This document shows, piece by piece, positions 1 to 9,903 of a DNA stretch of 32,187 bases. The notes under the pieces were generated by a model. That model was not told the origin of the DNA and made no database searches. It was given only the letters and a program-made list of their open reading frames with translations. Every line of letters starts with the position of its first letter. Position 1 is the stretch's first letter. The stretch is from Micavibrio sp. (GTDB taxonomy: Bacteria > Pseudomonadota > Alphaproteobacteria > Micavibrionales > Micavibrionaceae), in NCBI GenBank assembly GCA_002695035.1, contig NZNU01000028.1, positions 1 through 32,187 of the forward strand, written 5' to 3'. The position numbers and the translations under genes are program-made.

Positions 1-309
1 ATTAATACCTACCCACGTTATCTCTCAGGCGGTGAACAACAGCGTGTCTCTATCGCCCGCGCTGTTATATCACAGCCACATCTTTTATTGGCGGATGAGC
101 CTACCGGTAACCTCGATAACGCAATTAGTGAGAAGTTATTGAAACTTTTTGAGCAATTGCACAGGATGGGAACAACGATTGTAATGGCCACCCATAACCC
201 TGACATCATCATGAGGTTCCCACATCCGCAGCTACACCTGGAAGACGGAAAACTGCAAACCCGTACAGCCAGAGAAGCTGTTGAAAAAGGCAGAGGCGGT
301 ACATTATGA
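1..309 (+). CDS. ftsE: Cell division ATP-binding protein FtsE (3' part)
   Basis: This is the C-terminal 102 residues of an ABC-transporter ATPase; the gene is cut by the left edge, and family members are about 220 residues. Frame 1 is open from the first base. It shows the ABC signature LSGGEQQR at residues 8-15, the Walker B segment [12 protein letters not shown] at about residues 28-39, and the switch histidine in MATHN at about residues 63-67. The Walker A region lies outside the window. FtsE pairs with the membrane protein FtsX at the division site and controls septal peptidoglycan hydrolases. The stop codon TGA overlaps the ATG of ftsX (ATGA at 306-309), which implies translational coupling and identifies this ATPase as FtsE rather than a LolD-type relative. 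Confidence 0.93.
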   Translation: MNTYPRYLSGGEQQRVSIARAVISQPHLLLADEPTGNLDNAISEKLLKLFEQLHRMGTTIVMATHNPDIIMRFPHPQLHLEDGKLQTRTAREAVEKGRGGTL

Positions 310-1205
310 CAGCAAAGCCACCTCTTTTTTCTTCCCGTAAATCAAGCCTGCCTCTCAGAAATCCGCAGGCAGACCGCTCACTTATGGCCATGATATTGCT
401 TATGACCTTTGTTATACTCATGGTTGGTGCGTCATCCGTTTACTTCGGAAGGCTGGCAGGCGGATGGGAGGCCAAGCTCTCTGAAATTGCGACCATCGAA
501 ATAGATGACAGCAAATTCAGCTTAAAGCTTCAAAAGGAACTTGAGAGCTTTTTGGATGAACAGGAAATCGTAAGCTCTTATGAAATTGTACCGCCTCAGG
601 AGGTTATGAATGCAGTAAGCCCCTGGCTTGATATTGAGGGTCTTGAGAAAACGGATATACCCCTGCCCGTCATAATTAATCTCTCATTGCAATCCACAAA
701 CACACTTGAAGTTGAAAAGCTGGCTTTTTCTCTTAAGGCTATTAGTCAGGACATCAATTTTCAAAGCCACCAAAACTGGTTATCTGATGCTTTGAAATGG
801 GCAAACCTTATCCGCTTGCTTTCCATAGCTATTGCCTGTGCCCTTCTCGCCGTTCTCGTCCTGGCACTTTCCTTGCTCGTACGTGACAGGGTTGTACTTA
901 ACAGAGACGTCATAGACTTGCTCCACGTCATGGGTGCCACGGATCATTATATTCTGAAAGAATTCCTGTGGCATTTACTGGCAGTCACGTTGAAAGCACT
1001 TATTTTAGGTATTGTTTTTTATCTCGCTGTATCCGGTCTTTTATATAGTTTTTTAATGCCTGATAATGACGGCACCGAGATGTTTTCATCAATGTTTAGC
1101 CTGTCTGACCCATATATATTACTCGCCATCCCTCTCCTTGTCTTTACGTTTGTTACAATCACAGTGTGGAGAACAGTTATAAAAGCTGTCCGTGCGTTGC
1201 CCTAA
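306..1205 (+). CDS. ftsX: Cell division protein FtsX
   Basis: A 299-residue integral membrane partner of FtsE. Hydrophobic segments are seen near residues 26-48, 169-193, 222-250 and 267-290, which is the four-helix FtsX topology. The extracytoplasmic domain lies between the first two (about 50-165). In E. coli this domain recruits EnvC; in alphaproteobacteria the partner differs and cannot be read from sequence. The start overlaps the ftsE stop by four bases. The large loop is poorly conserved, as is usual, so identification rests on topology and on the ftsE partner. The next gene begins 18 bases downstream, so the operon probably continues. Confidence 0.9.
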   Translation: MTAKPPLFSSRKSSLPLRNPQADRSLMAMILLMTFVILMVGASSVYFGRLAGGWEAKLSEIATIEIDDSKFSLKLQKELESFLDEQEIVSSYEIVPPQEVMNAVSPWLDIEGLEKTDIPLPVIINLSLQSTNTLEVEKLAFSLKAISQDINFQSHQNWLSDALKWANLIRLLSIAIACALLAVLVLALSLLVRDRVVLNRDVIDLLHVMGATDHYILKEFLWHLLAVTLKALILGIVFYLAVSGLLYSFLMPDNDGTEMFSSMFSLSDPYILLAIPLLVFTFVTITVWRTVIKAVRALP

Positions 1206-1223
1206 TCGGTATTCTGGTTTTCT

Positions 1224-1850
1224 ATGAGTGCTATAAGACATTTTATTTTATACATGTTCACCGCCTTTTTTATAGTGGTTGGTACATGGTTTATCGGTTT
1301 CAGTATTTTTAGTGTTTATTCTCTAACTGCAAACCCTGATCTGGCCAAACGCGGACAAGCTGATGCCATAGTTGTTCTTACAGGCGGTAGTAGCCGGGTA
1401 ACTACTGGTCTGGCGCTTTTAAATCAGGAAGCTGCAAAAAAACTTTTTATCAGCGGAAGCCATCAGGACACAACCGTAGATGACATTATAGAAATGAATA
1501 ACGGTTCACCTGAACTAAGGTGCTGCATAGATTTAGACCCGCTTGCCGTAGATACGAAGAGTAACGCCTTGCAAACTGTTAACTGGATCACAGAAAACGA
1601 TATCGACTCTATCATACTGGTTACATCCGGTTACCACATGATAAGAGCCAGGAATGAAATAGACATGGTTCTAAGCCGTGTATACGAAGAAAAATTAAGA
1701 CCTACCCCGGATCTATTGATATACGAATTCCCTTTGCCTCTCGAAACTCTTGATGTAAAAAGCTTTTCTTTTTGGAAACTCATGCTTGGCGAGTACAACA
1801 AAACGATACTTAGTTTTGCAAAACGCTTATTTAATCTTCCTGAGGACTGA
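1224..1850 (+). CDS. YdcF/SanA-like DUF218 family membrane protein
   Basis: A 208-residue protein with one N-terminal membrane segment (about residues 7-32) followed by a DUF218 domain. Family features seen are ADAIVVLTGG at 46-55, the LFISG strand at 74-78, TKSNA at 111-115 and VTSGYHMIRA at 133-142. In alphaproteobacteria a gene of this family commonly sits between ftsX and plsC, as here. The biochemical role is not established; E. coli relatives (SanA, ElyC, YdcF) affect envelope barrier function and peptidoglycan or lipid-carrier metabolism, so an envelope role is an inference from family and context. No Shine-Dalgarno sequence is visible before the ATG; translation may depend on ribosomes finishing ftsX 18 bases upstream. 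Confidence 0.82.
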   Translation: MSAIRHFILYMFTAFFIVVGTWFIGFSIFSVYSLTANPDLAKRGQADAIVVLTGGSSRVTTGLALLNQEAAKKLFISGSHQDTTVDDIIEMNNGSPELRCCIDLDPLAVDTKSNALQTVNWITENDIDSIILVTSGYHMIRARNEIDMVLSRVYEEKLRPTPDLLIYEFPLPLETLDVKSFSFWKLMLGEYNKTILSFAKRLFNLPED

Positions 1851-1860
1851 GAGTTAAATT

Positions 1861-2595
1861 ATGAATTTGTTTCGTGCATATCTTTTTAATGTGGTCTTTT
1901 ATTGCTTCACAGCTATCGTCTGCATTCTTTACATCCCGGCTCTTTTTCTTCCAAAAGGCCCGTACAGACGAGCACTGGAATTCTATTTTGCGTCTGTCCA
2001 CGTTATTGAAAAATACGTTCTTGGCCTGACATATGAAGTTATCGGCCTTGAAAATCTTCCGTCTTCTGGGAGCTATATTGTTGGCGCAAAACATCAATCT
2101 GCTTATGAGACAATGAAGCTATATCTTTTATTTCCTAACCCGGCGGTTATTTTGAAAAAAGAACTGTTATATCTTCCATTCTGGGGTTGGTTAGCGCTTA
2201 AATCAGGAGCAATTGCAATCGACCGAAAAACTAGAGAAAGAGCGATGAGATCGATTACAGAAGGTGCAATCCGCGTTAGAGATGAGGGGCGACCAATTGC
2301 TATTTTTCCTCAAGGCACGCGTACATCTATTGATGAAACCCCGCAAATTAAAAAATATCGGTGGGGAATCGCCCGAATGGCCAAAGCTGCTGAATTGGAT
2401 ATCATACCCGTTGCTCTAAACAGCGGTGTATACTGGCCCAGAAATGCTTTCCTTAAAAAACCGGGTAAAGTCACATTTAAGATATTACCTCCAATCTCAT
2501 ACAAATTAAGTGAGAAAGATATTATGAAGAAACTTGAAGGCTCTCTTGAAACAGAGTCCAACAAACTTGTTGCTGAAGCAAAGAAAGCCTCATGA
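1861..2595 (+). CDS. plsC: 1-acyl-sn-glycerol-3-phosphate acyltransferase (PlsC)
   Basis: A 244-residue membrane acyltransferase that converts lysophosphatidate to phosphatidate in phospholipid synthesis. The catalytic block is KHQSAYET at 77-84, an H-x4-E variant of the usual H-x4-D. The second block, FPQGTRTS at 149-156, carries Gln where most homologues have Glu (FPEGTR). A hydrophobic N-terminal segment spans about 8-30, and a proline block lies near 183 (IIPVALNSG). The gene starts 10 bases after the DUF218 gene and its TGA overlaps the next ATG (ATGA at 2592-2595), so it belongs to the ftsEX operon. Both motif substitutions are conservative and the enzyme is probably active. Confidence 0.9.
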   Translation: MNLFRAYLFNVVFYCFTAIVCILYIPALFLPKGPYRRALEFYFASVHVIEKYVLGLTYEVIGLENLPSSGSYIVGAKHQSAYETMKLYLLFPNPAVILKKELLYLPFWGWLALKSGAIAIDRKTRERAMRSITEGAIRVRDEGRPIAIFPQGTRTSIDETPQIKKYRWGIARMAKAAELDIIPVALNSGVYWPRNAFLKKPGKVTFKILPPISYKLSEKDIMKKLEGSLETESNKLVAEAKKAS

Positions 2596-3356
2596 AGCTT
2601 AAGAAAACCCCTTTTATATTATTAACGTGCATTACGCTGCTATTCTTAATTTACACCTCTGCGTGGTTTGGCGGTGCAAAATTACTTGAAAATGCTGTTA
2701 CACAGACCCTGCAAGGACAATCTGCCTCGGGTAAAAGACTTTTTGATGGGCAGGTTTCTAAGGTAAACGGATATCCGGGTGCCTATAGGCTTGAGGCTCA
2801 GGGTCGCGTAATTACACCCAACTTTCTACTAAAATTTCCTGAAGCTATTATCAAAGGATGGCCTATTCCCGGTACAGCTATAACTGCCGACTTTCAAAAG
2901 GGACTTCAAATTATACTTCCAGGCCAGGTGGTTGAGACATTTGATAATGCACTTCTTGAATTTACAATGAGCCCACATTATCCCAAAAATATTAATAATT
3001 ATGAGCTGATGCGATGGTATCAGGCACAAGGCAATATACACATAAAACGTCTCACTCTGGTCCAGCAGGATATCCGTTTTGATCTAAGCGGGGATATTAG
3101 TCTGGATGAAGATTTGCAACCCATAGCACAACTAACACTTGCCTTGACCGGGAAGGACAAAGTTATCGAAAAGCTCGTGAAGCGCGATATTCTAACAGAA
3201 GAACAAGCCAGCCTGGTTGGTCAGCTGGCATCTAAGCTTGCCTCAGAAAACACTGATACTGAAGGTGAGATCACCGCCAAAATGGTCGTACAAAATAACG
3301 CTATTTACTATGGGCCTTTACGCATAATGAGCTTGCCGGAGGCCAAATGGGAATAG
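2592..3356 (+). CDS. DUF2125 family protein, membrane-anchored
   Basis: A 254-residue protein starting with a basic N-terminus and one hydrophobic segment (about residues 7-28), best read as an uncleaved anchor or signal sequence that places the rest in the periplasm. Features that fit the alphaproteobacterial DUF2125 family are SAWFGGAKLLE near 24-34, an FDGQVSKVNGYP-like block near 51-62, and a predicted beta-rich body. No enzymatic motif is visible and the function is unknown. It overlaps plsC by four bases and ends three bases before the convergent methyltransferase gene, so it is probably the last gene of the ftsEX operon. Confidence 0.72.
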   Translation: MKLKKTPFILLTCITLLFLIYTSAWFGGAKLLENAVTQTLQGQSASGKRLFDGQVSKVNGYPGAYRLEAQGRVITPNFLLKFPEAIIKGWPIPGTAITADFQKGLQIILPGQVVETFDNALLEFTMSPHYPKNINNYELMRWYQAQGNIHIKRLTLVQQDIRFDLSGDISLDEDLQPIAQLTLALTGKDKVIEKLVKRDILTEEQASLVGQLASKLASENTDTEGEITAKMVVQNNAIYYGPLRIMSLPEAKWE

Positions 3357-3359
3357 ACC

Positions 3360-4100
3360 TTACAAATCATTGCGCTGCTGGATAGGTGCCAACCCCTTTT
3401 TACCCCCCACTACGCGCACAGCTGTACCCCCCGCCGGATGGACCGGCGCATACACCTGCTTTACTGCATCAATACAATGCACGCCTCCAAAAGCAGGGCA
3501 TATCAAATTACCAAATCTTTCAAAACCCCACGCTGCTTTTAAGAGGAGGCGCCATTTTACTGGCGGCATAAACAGAGCGTTTCTGTGGTCTTGAACGGAA
3601 AACAAGGCCTCTTCCAGTGCGTTTTCAATTTGTGAGGCAGAAAATGGGCGTCCATGACCAAACGGAGACCAGTCCCGGCGCGCCCACATGCTTGTCCTGT
3701 TAGGAACAATCAGAATCAACCTGCCATTACTTTTTAAGGCGCGGTAAATATCCTTTAAAGCAAGGTCGAAATATTCAGCGTGTTCAAGAAAGTGTACTGC
3801 CAGGATCATATCCATTGAATTATTTGCCAATGGAAGTCCCGGCGTCGTAATCAGGGCAGTCTTATTAGGTTTCCCCTTGGGCCAGCTTATACCGCCCATA
3901 GTGCCCGGCATAAGGGACACCTTGGAACATGCCTCGTTTTTAAAAATATCCAGATAAGGCAAGGTATATCCGAGACCCGCTACTTCTAGAGGCTGTGTTT
4001 TCTTTACCAGTGAGGAAATATGGCTTCTGATAACCTTTTTTACAATCCAGCCTTCCCGCGTGTAATAAAAGCGCTGATATGAAGAAGCAGATCTTTGCAT
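3360..4100 (-). CDS. Class I SAM-dependent methyltransferase (Methyltransf_11 type)
   Basis: A 246-residue cytoplasmic protein. The SAM-binding glycine loop appears as VAGLGYTLPYLDIF near residues 40-53. The acidic post-II region and motif IV of the Methyltransf_11 fold appear as LPLANNSMDMILAVHFLEH, followed by the LKSNGRLILIVPN strand. The substrate cannot be deduced. Such genes occur in many alphaproteobacteria with conserved but uncharacterised function. It is the last gene of a minus-strand group after the parvulin and mutT genes, starting 30 bases after the mutT stop, and it converges on the DUF2125 gene with only three bases between stops. Confidence 0.78.
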   Translation of the reverse strand: MQRSASSYQRFYYTREGWIVKKVIRSHISSLVKKTQPLEVAGLGYTLPYLDIFKNEACSKVSLMPGTMGGISWPKGKPNKTALITTPGLPLANNSMDMILAVHFLEHAEYFDLALKDIYRALKSNGRLILIVPNRTSMWARRDWSPFGHGRPFSASQIENALEEALFSVQDHRNALFMPPVKWRLLLKAAWGFERFGNLICPAFGGVHCIDAVKQVYAPVHPAGGTAVRVVGGKKGLAPIQQRNDL

Positions 4101-4130
4101 AAAAAAATTATAGCCTTTCTACCCTGATTT

Positions 4131-4589
4131 TTACAAATTATCTAAAAGTTGTGGAATAAGGGGAATATCCGCAGGAGGCATTGGGTAATCATATAATTCC
4201 CTGACAGCCACCCATTTCAGGGCTTGTTTTTCCTTTGAACGCGGTTCTCCTTCCCATACACGACATACAAATAAAGGCATCAGAAGATGAAATGATTTAT
4301 ATTCATGTGATGCAAACCCAATAGGAGAAAAGCAGCATGGGCGTGTTTCTATGTCCAGCTCTTCAGATAATTCCCGCATTAATGTAAATTCGGGGCTTTC
4401 CCCCTCTTCTATTTTTCCTCCAGGAAACTCCCACAACCCTGCCATGGATTTGCCTTCCGGTCTCTGGGATATAAGAATTTTTCCGCTCTCATCAATAAGT
4501 GCCGCGGCGGCTACATGCAATAAGGGAAGCCCCGACCTTTTGGGCCGGGGCTTTTCCAATTCTTCAAAACATGAAGTTGTTTGCTGCAT
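4131..4589 (-). CDS. mutT: MutT-type Nudix hydrolase (8-oxo-dGTP diphosphatase)
   Basis: A 152-residue Nudix protein. The Nudix box is complete at about residues 58-80: G-x5-E with GKIEEGE, then SPEFTLM, then RELSEELDI, with Asp where the canonical signature has Gly. The preceding GLWEFPGG at 51-58 is typical of MutT proper. These features and the length point to cleansing of oxidised dGTP from the nucleotide pool. The start codon shares one base with the stop of the upstream parvulin gene (TAATG), so expression is coupled. In many alphaproteobacteria mutT lies in the secA neighbourhood, as here. A strong hairpin lies within the first 22 codons and is listed separately. Confidence 0.88.
   Translation of the reverse strand: MQQTTSCFEELEKPRPKRSGLPLLHVAAAALIDESGKILISQRPEGKSMAGLWEFPGGKIEEGESPEFTLMRELSEELDIETRPCCFSPIGFASHEYKSFHLLMPLFVCRVWEGEPRSKEKQALKWVAVRELYDYPMPPADIPLIPQLLDNL
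4527..4553 (-). other. Strong RNA hairpin within the 5' end of mutT
   Basis: The arms AAGCCCCG (4527-4534) and CGGGGCTT (4546-4553) are perfectly complementary. In the minus-strand transcript the stem extends inward through one G-U pair and two G-C pairs, giving 11 pairs closed by a five-base CAAAA loop. It is GC-rich in an AT-leaning gene and lies 36-62 bases after the overlapping parvulin stop and mutT start. No U-run follows on the minus strand, so it is not a standard terminator. It could stabilise the 3' end of parvulin mRNA or slow mutT translation. It may also be chance codon choice; only the structure is seen. Confidence 0.5.
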
Positions 4590-5656
4590 TATTCAGCAGG
4601 AGTATTTGCAGGCGTTGATGGTGTGCCTGGTGCTGAATTTCCTTCATTATAAACTGTAACATCAGCATCTTCGCGCCATTCAGCAAGTTTTTCTTCAAGA
4701 ATTTTGCGTCTTACCTGAACTTCCAAAAAAGGTTTGGTTTCCTCAAATGAAGGTGCTGGCTGCGTGCGCTTGTCCTCAACTTTGATAATGTGATAACCAA
4801 ATTGAGATTTTACGGGCTCGCTTGAAACTTCCCCTTCCTCCATTGAGAAGGCAGCTTCGGAAAACTCAGGCACCATTTGTGCTTTAGTGAAATAGCCCAA
4901 GTCACCGCCAGATGCGCCTGACGCAGTATCAGTCGACTCTTCTGAGGCCAGATCATTAAAGTCAGCTCCGCCTTCCAGTTGAGAAATAATGTCGTTCGCC
5001 TCTTCTTCAGTGGCTACGAGTATATGTCTTGCTCTAACCTGTTCCTGACTTGAAGCAGATTGCTGTTCCTTAAAGGCGTCATATTCTTCACGAAGACGCT
5101 CATCTGTCATTTCTTCCTGAACCATCTGTTCCAGATAAACTGAGCGCATTATGCCTTCACGGGCCTGCTGCATTCTCTTTTGCACTTCTGGGTCATTTTC
5201 AAGGTTGGCTTTGGCAACCCTTTCATCAACAACTTTGGCTGTAATCAATTCTTCACGAACAACAGGCATGACTTGCTCTGCAGGTTGCTGTTGCAATTGA
5301 GGAACCTGGGCGATAAATGCATCAACATCACTTTGGGTAATAGGCTCACCATTCACTTCGGCAATCACATCATCTGAGGCTGTTCCTGCTTCCATGTCGG
5401 CAGTATCTTCCGCCTCCGAAGAAGATGCGCCTGTCCCGGCCATCTCCATATTGTCTTGATCGGACATATCAGTGTCAGAAGAGCTTGTTTGCGCTGTAGT
5501 TTTGGTTCTGTTCATCTCTTCGCCAGACATAAAGTACGCGCCGAGGGCAAGCACCACAATAACAGCAACAACAAGACCTATAATTAGTCCTGAATTATTG
5601 TTGCGGCTGCTTGTTTCCGCTGGTTTTTGAGTTGTGTTCTTTTTCTTCTCGGTCAT
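4589..5656 (-). CDS. Membrane-anchored parvulin-type peptidyl-prolyl isomerase
   Basis: A 355-residue protein with a cytoplasmic N-terminal tail, one membrane segment at about 23-43, an acidic Ser/Asp/Met-rich linker (about 50-95), a SurA_N-like chaperone region (about 98-190) and a PpiC rotamase domain (about 207-297). The rotamase signatures are VRARHILV near 207-214, GGDLGYF at 250-256, VPEFSEAAF at 262-270 and SQFGYHIIKV at 284-293. The C-terminus is proline- and threonine-rich. The likely role is folding of proteins emerging from the Sec translocon. The divergent position next to secA supports this and is common in alphaproteobacteria. A good ribosome binding site (AAAGGGG) precedes the ATG. 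It leads a three-gene operon with mutT and the methyltransferase. Confidence 0.88.
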   Translation of the reverse strand: MTEKKKNTTQKPAETSSRNNNSGLIIGLVVAVIVVLALGAYFMSGEEMNRTKTTAQTSSSDTDMSDQDNMEMAGTGASSSEAEDTADMEAGTASDDVIAEVNGEPITQSDVDAFIAQVPQLQQQPAEQVMPVVREELITAKVVDERVAKANLENDPEVQKRMQQAREGIMRSVYLEQMVQEEMTDERLREEYDAFKEQQSASSQEQVRARHILVATEEEANDIISQLEGGADFNDLASEESTDTASGASGGDLGYFTKAQMVPEFSEAAFSMEEGEVSSEPVKSQFGYHIIKVEDKRTQPAPSFEETKPFLEVQVRRKILEEKLAEWREDADVTVYNEGNSAPGTPSTPANTPAE

Positions 5657-5788
5657 TTTCTACCCCTTTTGAAGTGTAAATGTTTAAATCTTTTTGCCTG
5701 TAAAATTACTAAGTCATCAACATAATGCATTTGTACATATGCACCAGTGCCTTGCAACAGTTTTTATAGTTATATACGTTTCAACTTG

Positions 5789-5819
5789 TTGACGGCTCTG
5801 TTTTAGGCGCTTATATGAT
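5789..5819 (+). promoter_or_regulatory. Probable secA promoter
   Basis: TTGACG at 5789-5794 matches the -35 consensus at five of six positions. At 17 bases spacing is TATATG (5812-5817), and TATGAT lies two bases further on (5814-5819). The predicted transcript would start near 5825, about 45 bases before the secA ATG. It sits in the 213-base region between the divergent parvulin and secA genes; no comparably good promoter was found for the parvulin gene. Confidence 0.5.
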
Positions 5820-5869
5820 GTGTATATATAAAGTACAAACACGCCGTGGAAAGGGCGATTGGTAAAATA

Positions 5870-8596
5870 ATGATTTTGAAACTAGCCACCAAACTTCTGG
5901 GATCCAGTAATGACCGCGAATTGAAGCGCATGGATTCTCACGTCAGGGCCATAAACAACCTTGAAGATGAGTTTGAAAAACTTTCAGAAGATGAGCTTAA
6001 AGGTAAAACTGATGAGTTTAAGCAACGCCTGGCTCAGGGGGAGACTGAAGATGATATTCTCTATGAAGCATTTGCAACAGTCCGCGAGGCCGCTAAACGC
6101 GTTTTAGGCATGAGGCCCTTTGATGTTCAGCTTATCGGTGGCATTGTTTTGCACAGTGGCCGTATAGCTGAAATGAAAACAGGGGAAGGTAAAACCTTAA
6201 TGGCCACCATGCCTGTTTATTTGAATGCGCTTTCCGGCAAAGGCGTACATGTTGTTACTGTTAACGATTATCTTGCTTCCCGTGATGCCGAGTGGATGAG
6301 CGAAATATATAATTATTTGGGCCTTACTGTAGATTGTATTACAGGTGACACCCAAGACCACGAAAGAAAAGCAGCTTATGCGGCTGATATTACATATGGT
6401 ACAAATAATGAGTTTGGATTTGATTACCTGCGCGACAACATGAAATATCGCCTTGAAGATATGGTTCAAAGGCCATTTAACTTTGCCATAGTTGATGAAG
6501 TTGATTCCATTTTGATTGATGAAGCCCGTACGCCCCTTATCATTTCAGGTCCATCCGAAAGTGCAGCTGAGCTTTACGTACAAGTCGATAAAGTGATTCC
6601 CTTACTTACCTCGGAAGATTACGAGCTTGATGAAAAAATGAAGACAGTCACCTTCACAGATGAAGGTGTTGAACATGTTGAGAATCTTTTGAAGGAGCAC
6701 AATATACTTACCGAAGGTAACTTATACGATGCACACAACATTTCCCTTGTTCACCATGCCAATCAAGCTTTGCGCGCGCACAAGCTTTTTGAAAAAGATA
6801 CAGCCTATATCGTTAAAGAAAACAAGGTCGTAATTATTGACGAATTCACGGGCCGCATGATGGAGGGGCGCCGTTTCTCAGAAGGCCTTCATCAGGCATT
6901 GGAAGCAAAAGAAGGCGTTTCCATTCAAAATGAAAATCAGACCTTGGCATCTATTACCTTCCAGAATTACTTCCGTATGTACCCTAAATTATCTGGTATG
7001 ACGGGTACGGCCATCACGGAAGCAACCGAATTTATGGAGATTTACAGTCTTGGTGCCGTTGCCATCCCAACGAATGTTCCTATTGCACGTATCGACCATG
7101 AAGACCAAATCTATAAATCTTTTGATGAAAAGGTCGCTGCCATTGTGCGCCTTGTTGAGGATGCTCGCGAAAAAGGACAACCGGTTCTGATCGGTACGGT
7201 TTCGATTGAAAAATCAGAAGCCCTGTCTTCACAGCTTAAAAAAGCCAAAATACCACATCAGGTTCTCAATGCGCGCTACCACGAAAAAGAAGCCGAGATT
7301 ATTGCTCAGGCAGGGCGACCCGGGGCCGTCACCATCGCCACCAACATGGCCGGACGAGGTACTGATATTCAACTGGGTGGAAACCTGGATATGCGAATTT
7401 CTCAAGAAATTGATGAAACGCTTGCTGATGAAAAGAAAGAAGAGATCTTAAACAAAATCAAAGCCGAAATTGCGGATGACCGTGAAAAAGTAAAAGAAGC
7501 TGGAGGGCTGTTTATTGTAGGTACAGAACGCCACGAATCGCGCCGCATTGATAATCAGTTGCGTGGTCGTGCTGGTCGTCAGGGTGATCCGGGGGCCTCT
7601 ATATTCTTCCTGTCAACTCAAGATGATCTTATGCGTATCTTCTCTCCGGAAGCATTGGAAACAGTACTTTCCAGTAAGTCTATCGGCTTGCGCGAAGGAG
7701 AGGCTTTGACCCACCCATGGCTTTCAAAAGCACTTGAGCGTGCACAGGCCAGGGTTGAACAACAAAATTTTGAGATTCGTAAAAATCTTTTGAAATTTGA
7801 TGATGTTATGAATGATCAAAGAAAAGTTATTTATGACCAGCGTAAAGATATTATGGATTCTGAAGATGTCAGCGATCTGGTTACTGAAATGCGTCATCAG
7901 GTTATTGAGGAAACCGTTGCAAACTGCATCCCGGCCAAAGCCTACGCTGAGGAATGGGACGTTGAGACACTCTCCAATGAAGTAGAGCGTATACTTGCTC
8001 TTGATTTACCGATTGATGACTGGGCAAAGGAAGAAGGCATAGCAGATGAAGAGCTTATTGAGCGCATCATTGCAGCATCCGATAATCAAATGGAAGAAAA
8101 ACAGTCCAAGGGCGGGCATATATTCCAGCAGGTGCAAAAATCCATGGTGTTGCAGGCATTGGATCAGTCCTGGAAAGAACACCTGTTGAACCTTGACCAT
8201 TTAAGACAGGGGATTAATTTGCGCGCATTTGGGCAGAAAGATCCACTTAATGAGTATAAAACAGAGGCATTTGCCTATTTTGCAAATATGCTCGATACAT
8301 TGCGTGAAAACGTCGTGCATGATTTATCTCATGTGCAATTCACTGTGGACGAAGCTGTTCTGGAGCAACTTAAAACAGCGCAAAAAGCCGAGCAAGAGGC
8401 AAATACATCACGAAATGATCCTGCCCTTGCGGGCGCTCCAAATCAGGGCGGTGTAGTCGAAAACTTCTCTGCGGGACCAGTAAGAAAACGTGAGTTTGAT
8501 CAAAACGACCCTAGCACTTGGGGCGATGTGGGGCGAAACGCCCCCTGCCCTTGTGGTTCAGGCAAGAAATACAAGCAATGCCACGGCAAGGTTTAA
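5870..8596 (+). CDS. secA: Preprotein translocase motor ATPase SecA
   Basis: The cytoplasmic motor that drives unfolded preproteins through SecYEG. I start it at the ATG at 5870 (908 residues), not the GTG at 5846. From 5870 the N-terminus aligns without gaps to E. coli SecA ([16 protein letters not shown] against MLIKLLTKVFGSRNDR), and the Walker A lysine in MKTGEGKT becomes residue 108, as in E. coli. Other features are Walker B with [15 protein letters not shown], the NBD2 block [22 protein letters not shown], the helical scaffold near [19 protein letters not shown], and a C-terminal zinc motif [13 protein letters not shown] that binds SecB or lipids. It is full length with no missing motif. 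No strong Shine-Dalgarno lies immediately before 5870; a GGAAAGGG lies about 14 bases upstream. Confidence 0.97.
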   Translation: MILKLATKLLGSSNDRELKRMDSHVRAINNLEDEFEKLSEDELKGKTDEFKQRLAQGETEDDILYEAFATVREAAKRVLGMRPFDVQLIGGIVLHSGRIAEMKTGEGKTLMATMPVYLNALSGKGVHVVTVNDYLASRDAEWMSEIYNYLGLTVDCITGDTQDHERKAAYAADITYGTNNEFGFDYLRDNMKYRLEDMVQRPFNFAIVDEVDSILIDEARTPLIISGPSESAAELYVQVDKVIPLLTSEDYELDEKMKTVTFTDEGVEHVENLLKEHNILTEGNLYDAHNISLVHHANQALRAHKLFEKDTAYIVKENKVVIIDEFTGRMMEGRRFSEGLHQALEAKEGVSIQNENQTLASITFQNYFRMYPKLSGMTGTAITEATEFMEIYSLGAVAIPTNVPIARIDHEDQIYKSFDEKVAAIVRLVEDAREKGQPVLIGTVSIEKSEALSSQLKKAKIPHQVLNARYHEKEAEIIAQAGRPGAVTIATNMAGRGTDIQLGGNLDMRISQEIDETLADEKKEEILNKIKAEIADDREKVKEAGGLFIVGTERHESRRIDNQLRGRAGRQGDPGASIFFLSTQDDLMRIFSPEALETVLSSKSIGLREGEALTHPWLSKALERAQARVEQQNFEIRKNLLKFDDVMNDQRKVIYDQRKDIMDSEDVSDLVTEMRHQVIEETVANCIPAKAYAEEWDVETLSNEVERILALDLPIDDWAKEEGIADEELIERIIAASDNQMEEKQSKGGHIFQQVQKSMVLQALDQSWKEHLLNLDHLRQGINLRAFGQKDPLNEYKTEAFAYFANMLDTLRENVVHDLSHVQFTVDEAVLEQLKTAQKAEQEANTSRNDPALAGAPNQGGVVENFSAGPVRKREFDQNDPSTWGDVGRNAPCPCGSGKKYKQCHGKV

Positions 8597-9849
8597 TCAA
8601 GCTTTTTTAAACGGATTAATGTGATCTGGTTTCCGCTTTTCTTAAGGATGGAAAACCTGAATCCATGAAAAATAAAGGTCTGCCCCACATCTGGCACGGT
8701 TTGCGATTCATATAAGAGTAGCCCTGCGATAGTTGAATAATCCTCATCATCGGGAAGATTCCACTCAAATTCGCGGTTTAAGTCCCGAATAGTGACCGTA
8801 CCTTCAACAACTATGTTGTTATCGGTTTCACGGCGCACTCCCGGTACATCAATGTCGTGCTCGTCATCAATTTCACCCACAATTTCTTCGAGAATATCTT
8901 CAAGAGTTACAACACCGAGAAAAGTCCCATATTCATCAACCACAACGGCGAAATGCTCTTTACGCTCTTTAAACGCCTGTAACTGACTGTATAAAGGGGT
9001 GCTGTCAGGTATAAACCAGGGATCAGCAGCCACATCGAGGACTTTAATTTTTGAGGCATCTCCACTGGCATCCTGCATAGCGCGAAGAAGCGCTTTTGAA
9101 TGAATTACGCCCACTATATTATCTTGCTCCTCTTTAAATAAGGGAAGCCTTGTATATGGGCTATTAAGAACATCCGTTACTATTTTTTCAGGACTGTCCG
9201 AAACATCGATCATCTCCACCTTTTTACGGTGCGTCATAATTTCTTCAACCTCTACATCGGCCAGGTCCAGAATAGAACGCAACATAGCTCTTTGAACCTG
9301 AACCTCCTCCTCTTCCCCCTGATGAAGTTCTATTGCCCCTTTCAGAACTTCCATATGAGCGCCGCTTGTTACTTTTGATATATCTGCGCCAAATAATTTA
9401 AGCGTGCGCCTTACAATAAATGTTATGAGTTGTGTGATAGGGCCTAATATCTTCATCATAACCAAAATGATCGGCGCGATGTATCTAGCCATATTTGTTG
9501 CATGATGAAGCGCATAGGTTTTGGGCAAAACCTCTGCAAAAATCAAGACGAGTAATGTCATGGTCACAGTTGCATAAGCGACACCTGCGTCTCCAAATAT
9601 TTTAAGCATGACAGTTGTTGCAAGGGCCGAAGCGAGAATATTTACCAGATTGTTTCCTAGAAGTAAGGATCCGATCATTTTCTCCTTTTGCTCCAGCACA
9701 GCCAAGACGACACTGGCTTTGCTGTCCCCGTCCTTTTCAGCCATGCGAAGGCGCGCGCGAGAGGCGGCAGTCAGCGAAGTTTCTGAGCCTGAAAAGAAGC
9801 CGGAAAGAATTATAAGGAAGAAAATAAACGAGCAGGTAAGAGCGATCAT
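8593..9849 (-). CDS. CNNM/CorC (HlyC/CorC) family membrane protein
   Basis: A 418-residue protein of the hemolysin C/CorC family implicated in Mg2+/Co2+ efflux or magnesium homeostasis. The N-terminal CNNM (DUF21) membrane domain covers about residues 1-190, with the family motifs [12 protein letters not shown] near 21-32, NNLVNI near 66-71 and EVLPKT near 105-110. A pair of CBS domains follows (about 205-335; [14 protein letters not shown] in the first, [28 protein letters not shown] in the second). A CorC_HlyC domain ends the protein. It is the third gene after aroK and aroB on the minus strand, an order common in alphaproteobacteria. Its stop overlaps that of convergent secA by four bases. 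The transported ion is inferred from the family only. Confidence 0.9.
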   Translation of the reverse strand: MIALTCSFIFFLIILSGFFSGSETSLTAASRARLRMAEKDGDSKASVVLAVLEQKEKMIGSLLLGNNLVNILASALATTVMLKIFGDAGVAYATVTMTLLVLIFAEVLPKTYALHHATNMARYIAPIILVMMKILGPITQLITFIVRRTLKLFGADISKVTSGAHMEVLKGAIELHQGEEEEVQVQRAMLRSILDLADVEVEEIMTHRKKVEMIDVSDSPEKIVTDVLNSPYTRLPLFKEEQDNIVGVIHSKALLRAMQDASGDASKIKVLDVAADPWFIPDSTPLYSQLQAFKERKEHFAVVVDEYGTFLGVVTLEDILEEIVGEIDDEHDIDVPGVRRETDNNIVVEGTVTIRDLNREFEWNLPDDEDYSTIAGLLLYESQTVPDVGQTFIFHGFRFSILKKSGNQITLIRLKKLD

Positions 9850-9903
9850 GGATTTTATTCGTATTGTGCTGTTGGAGTTATTTTTAAAGCCAGTTTCTCA
9901 ACA

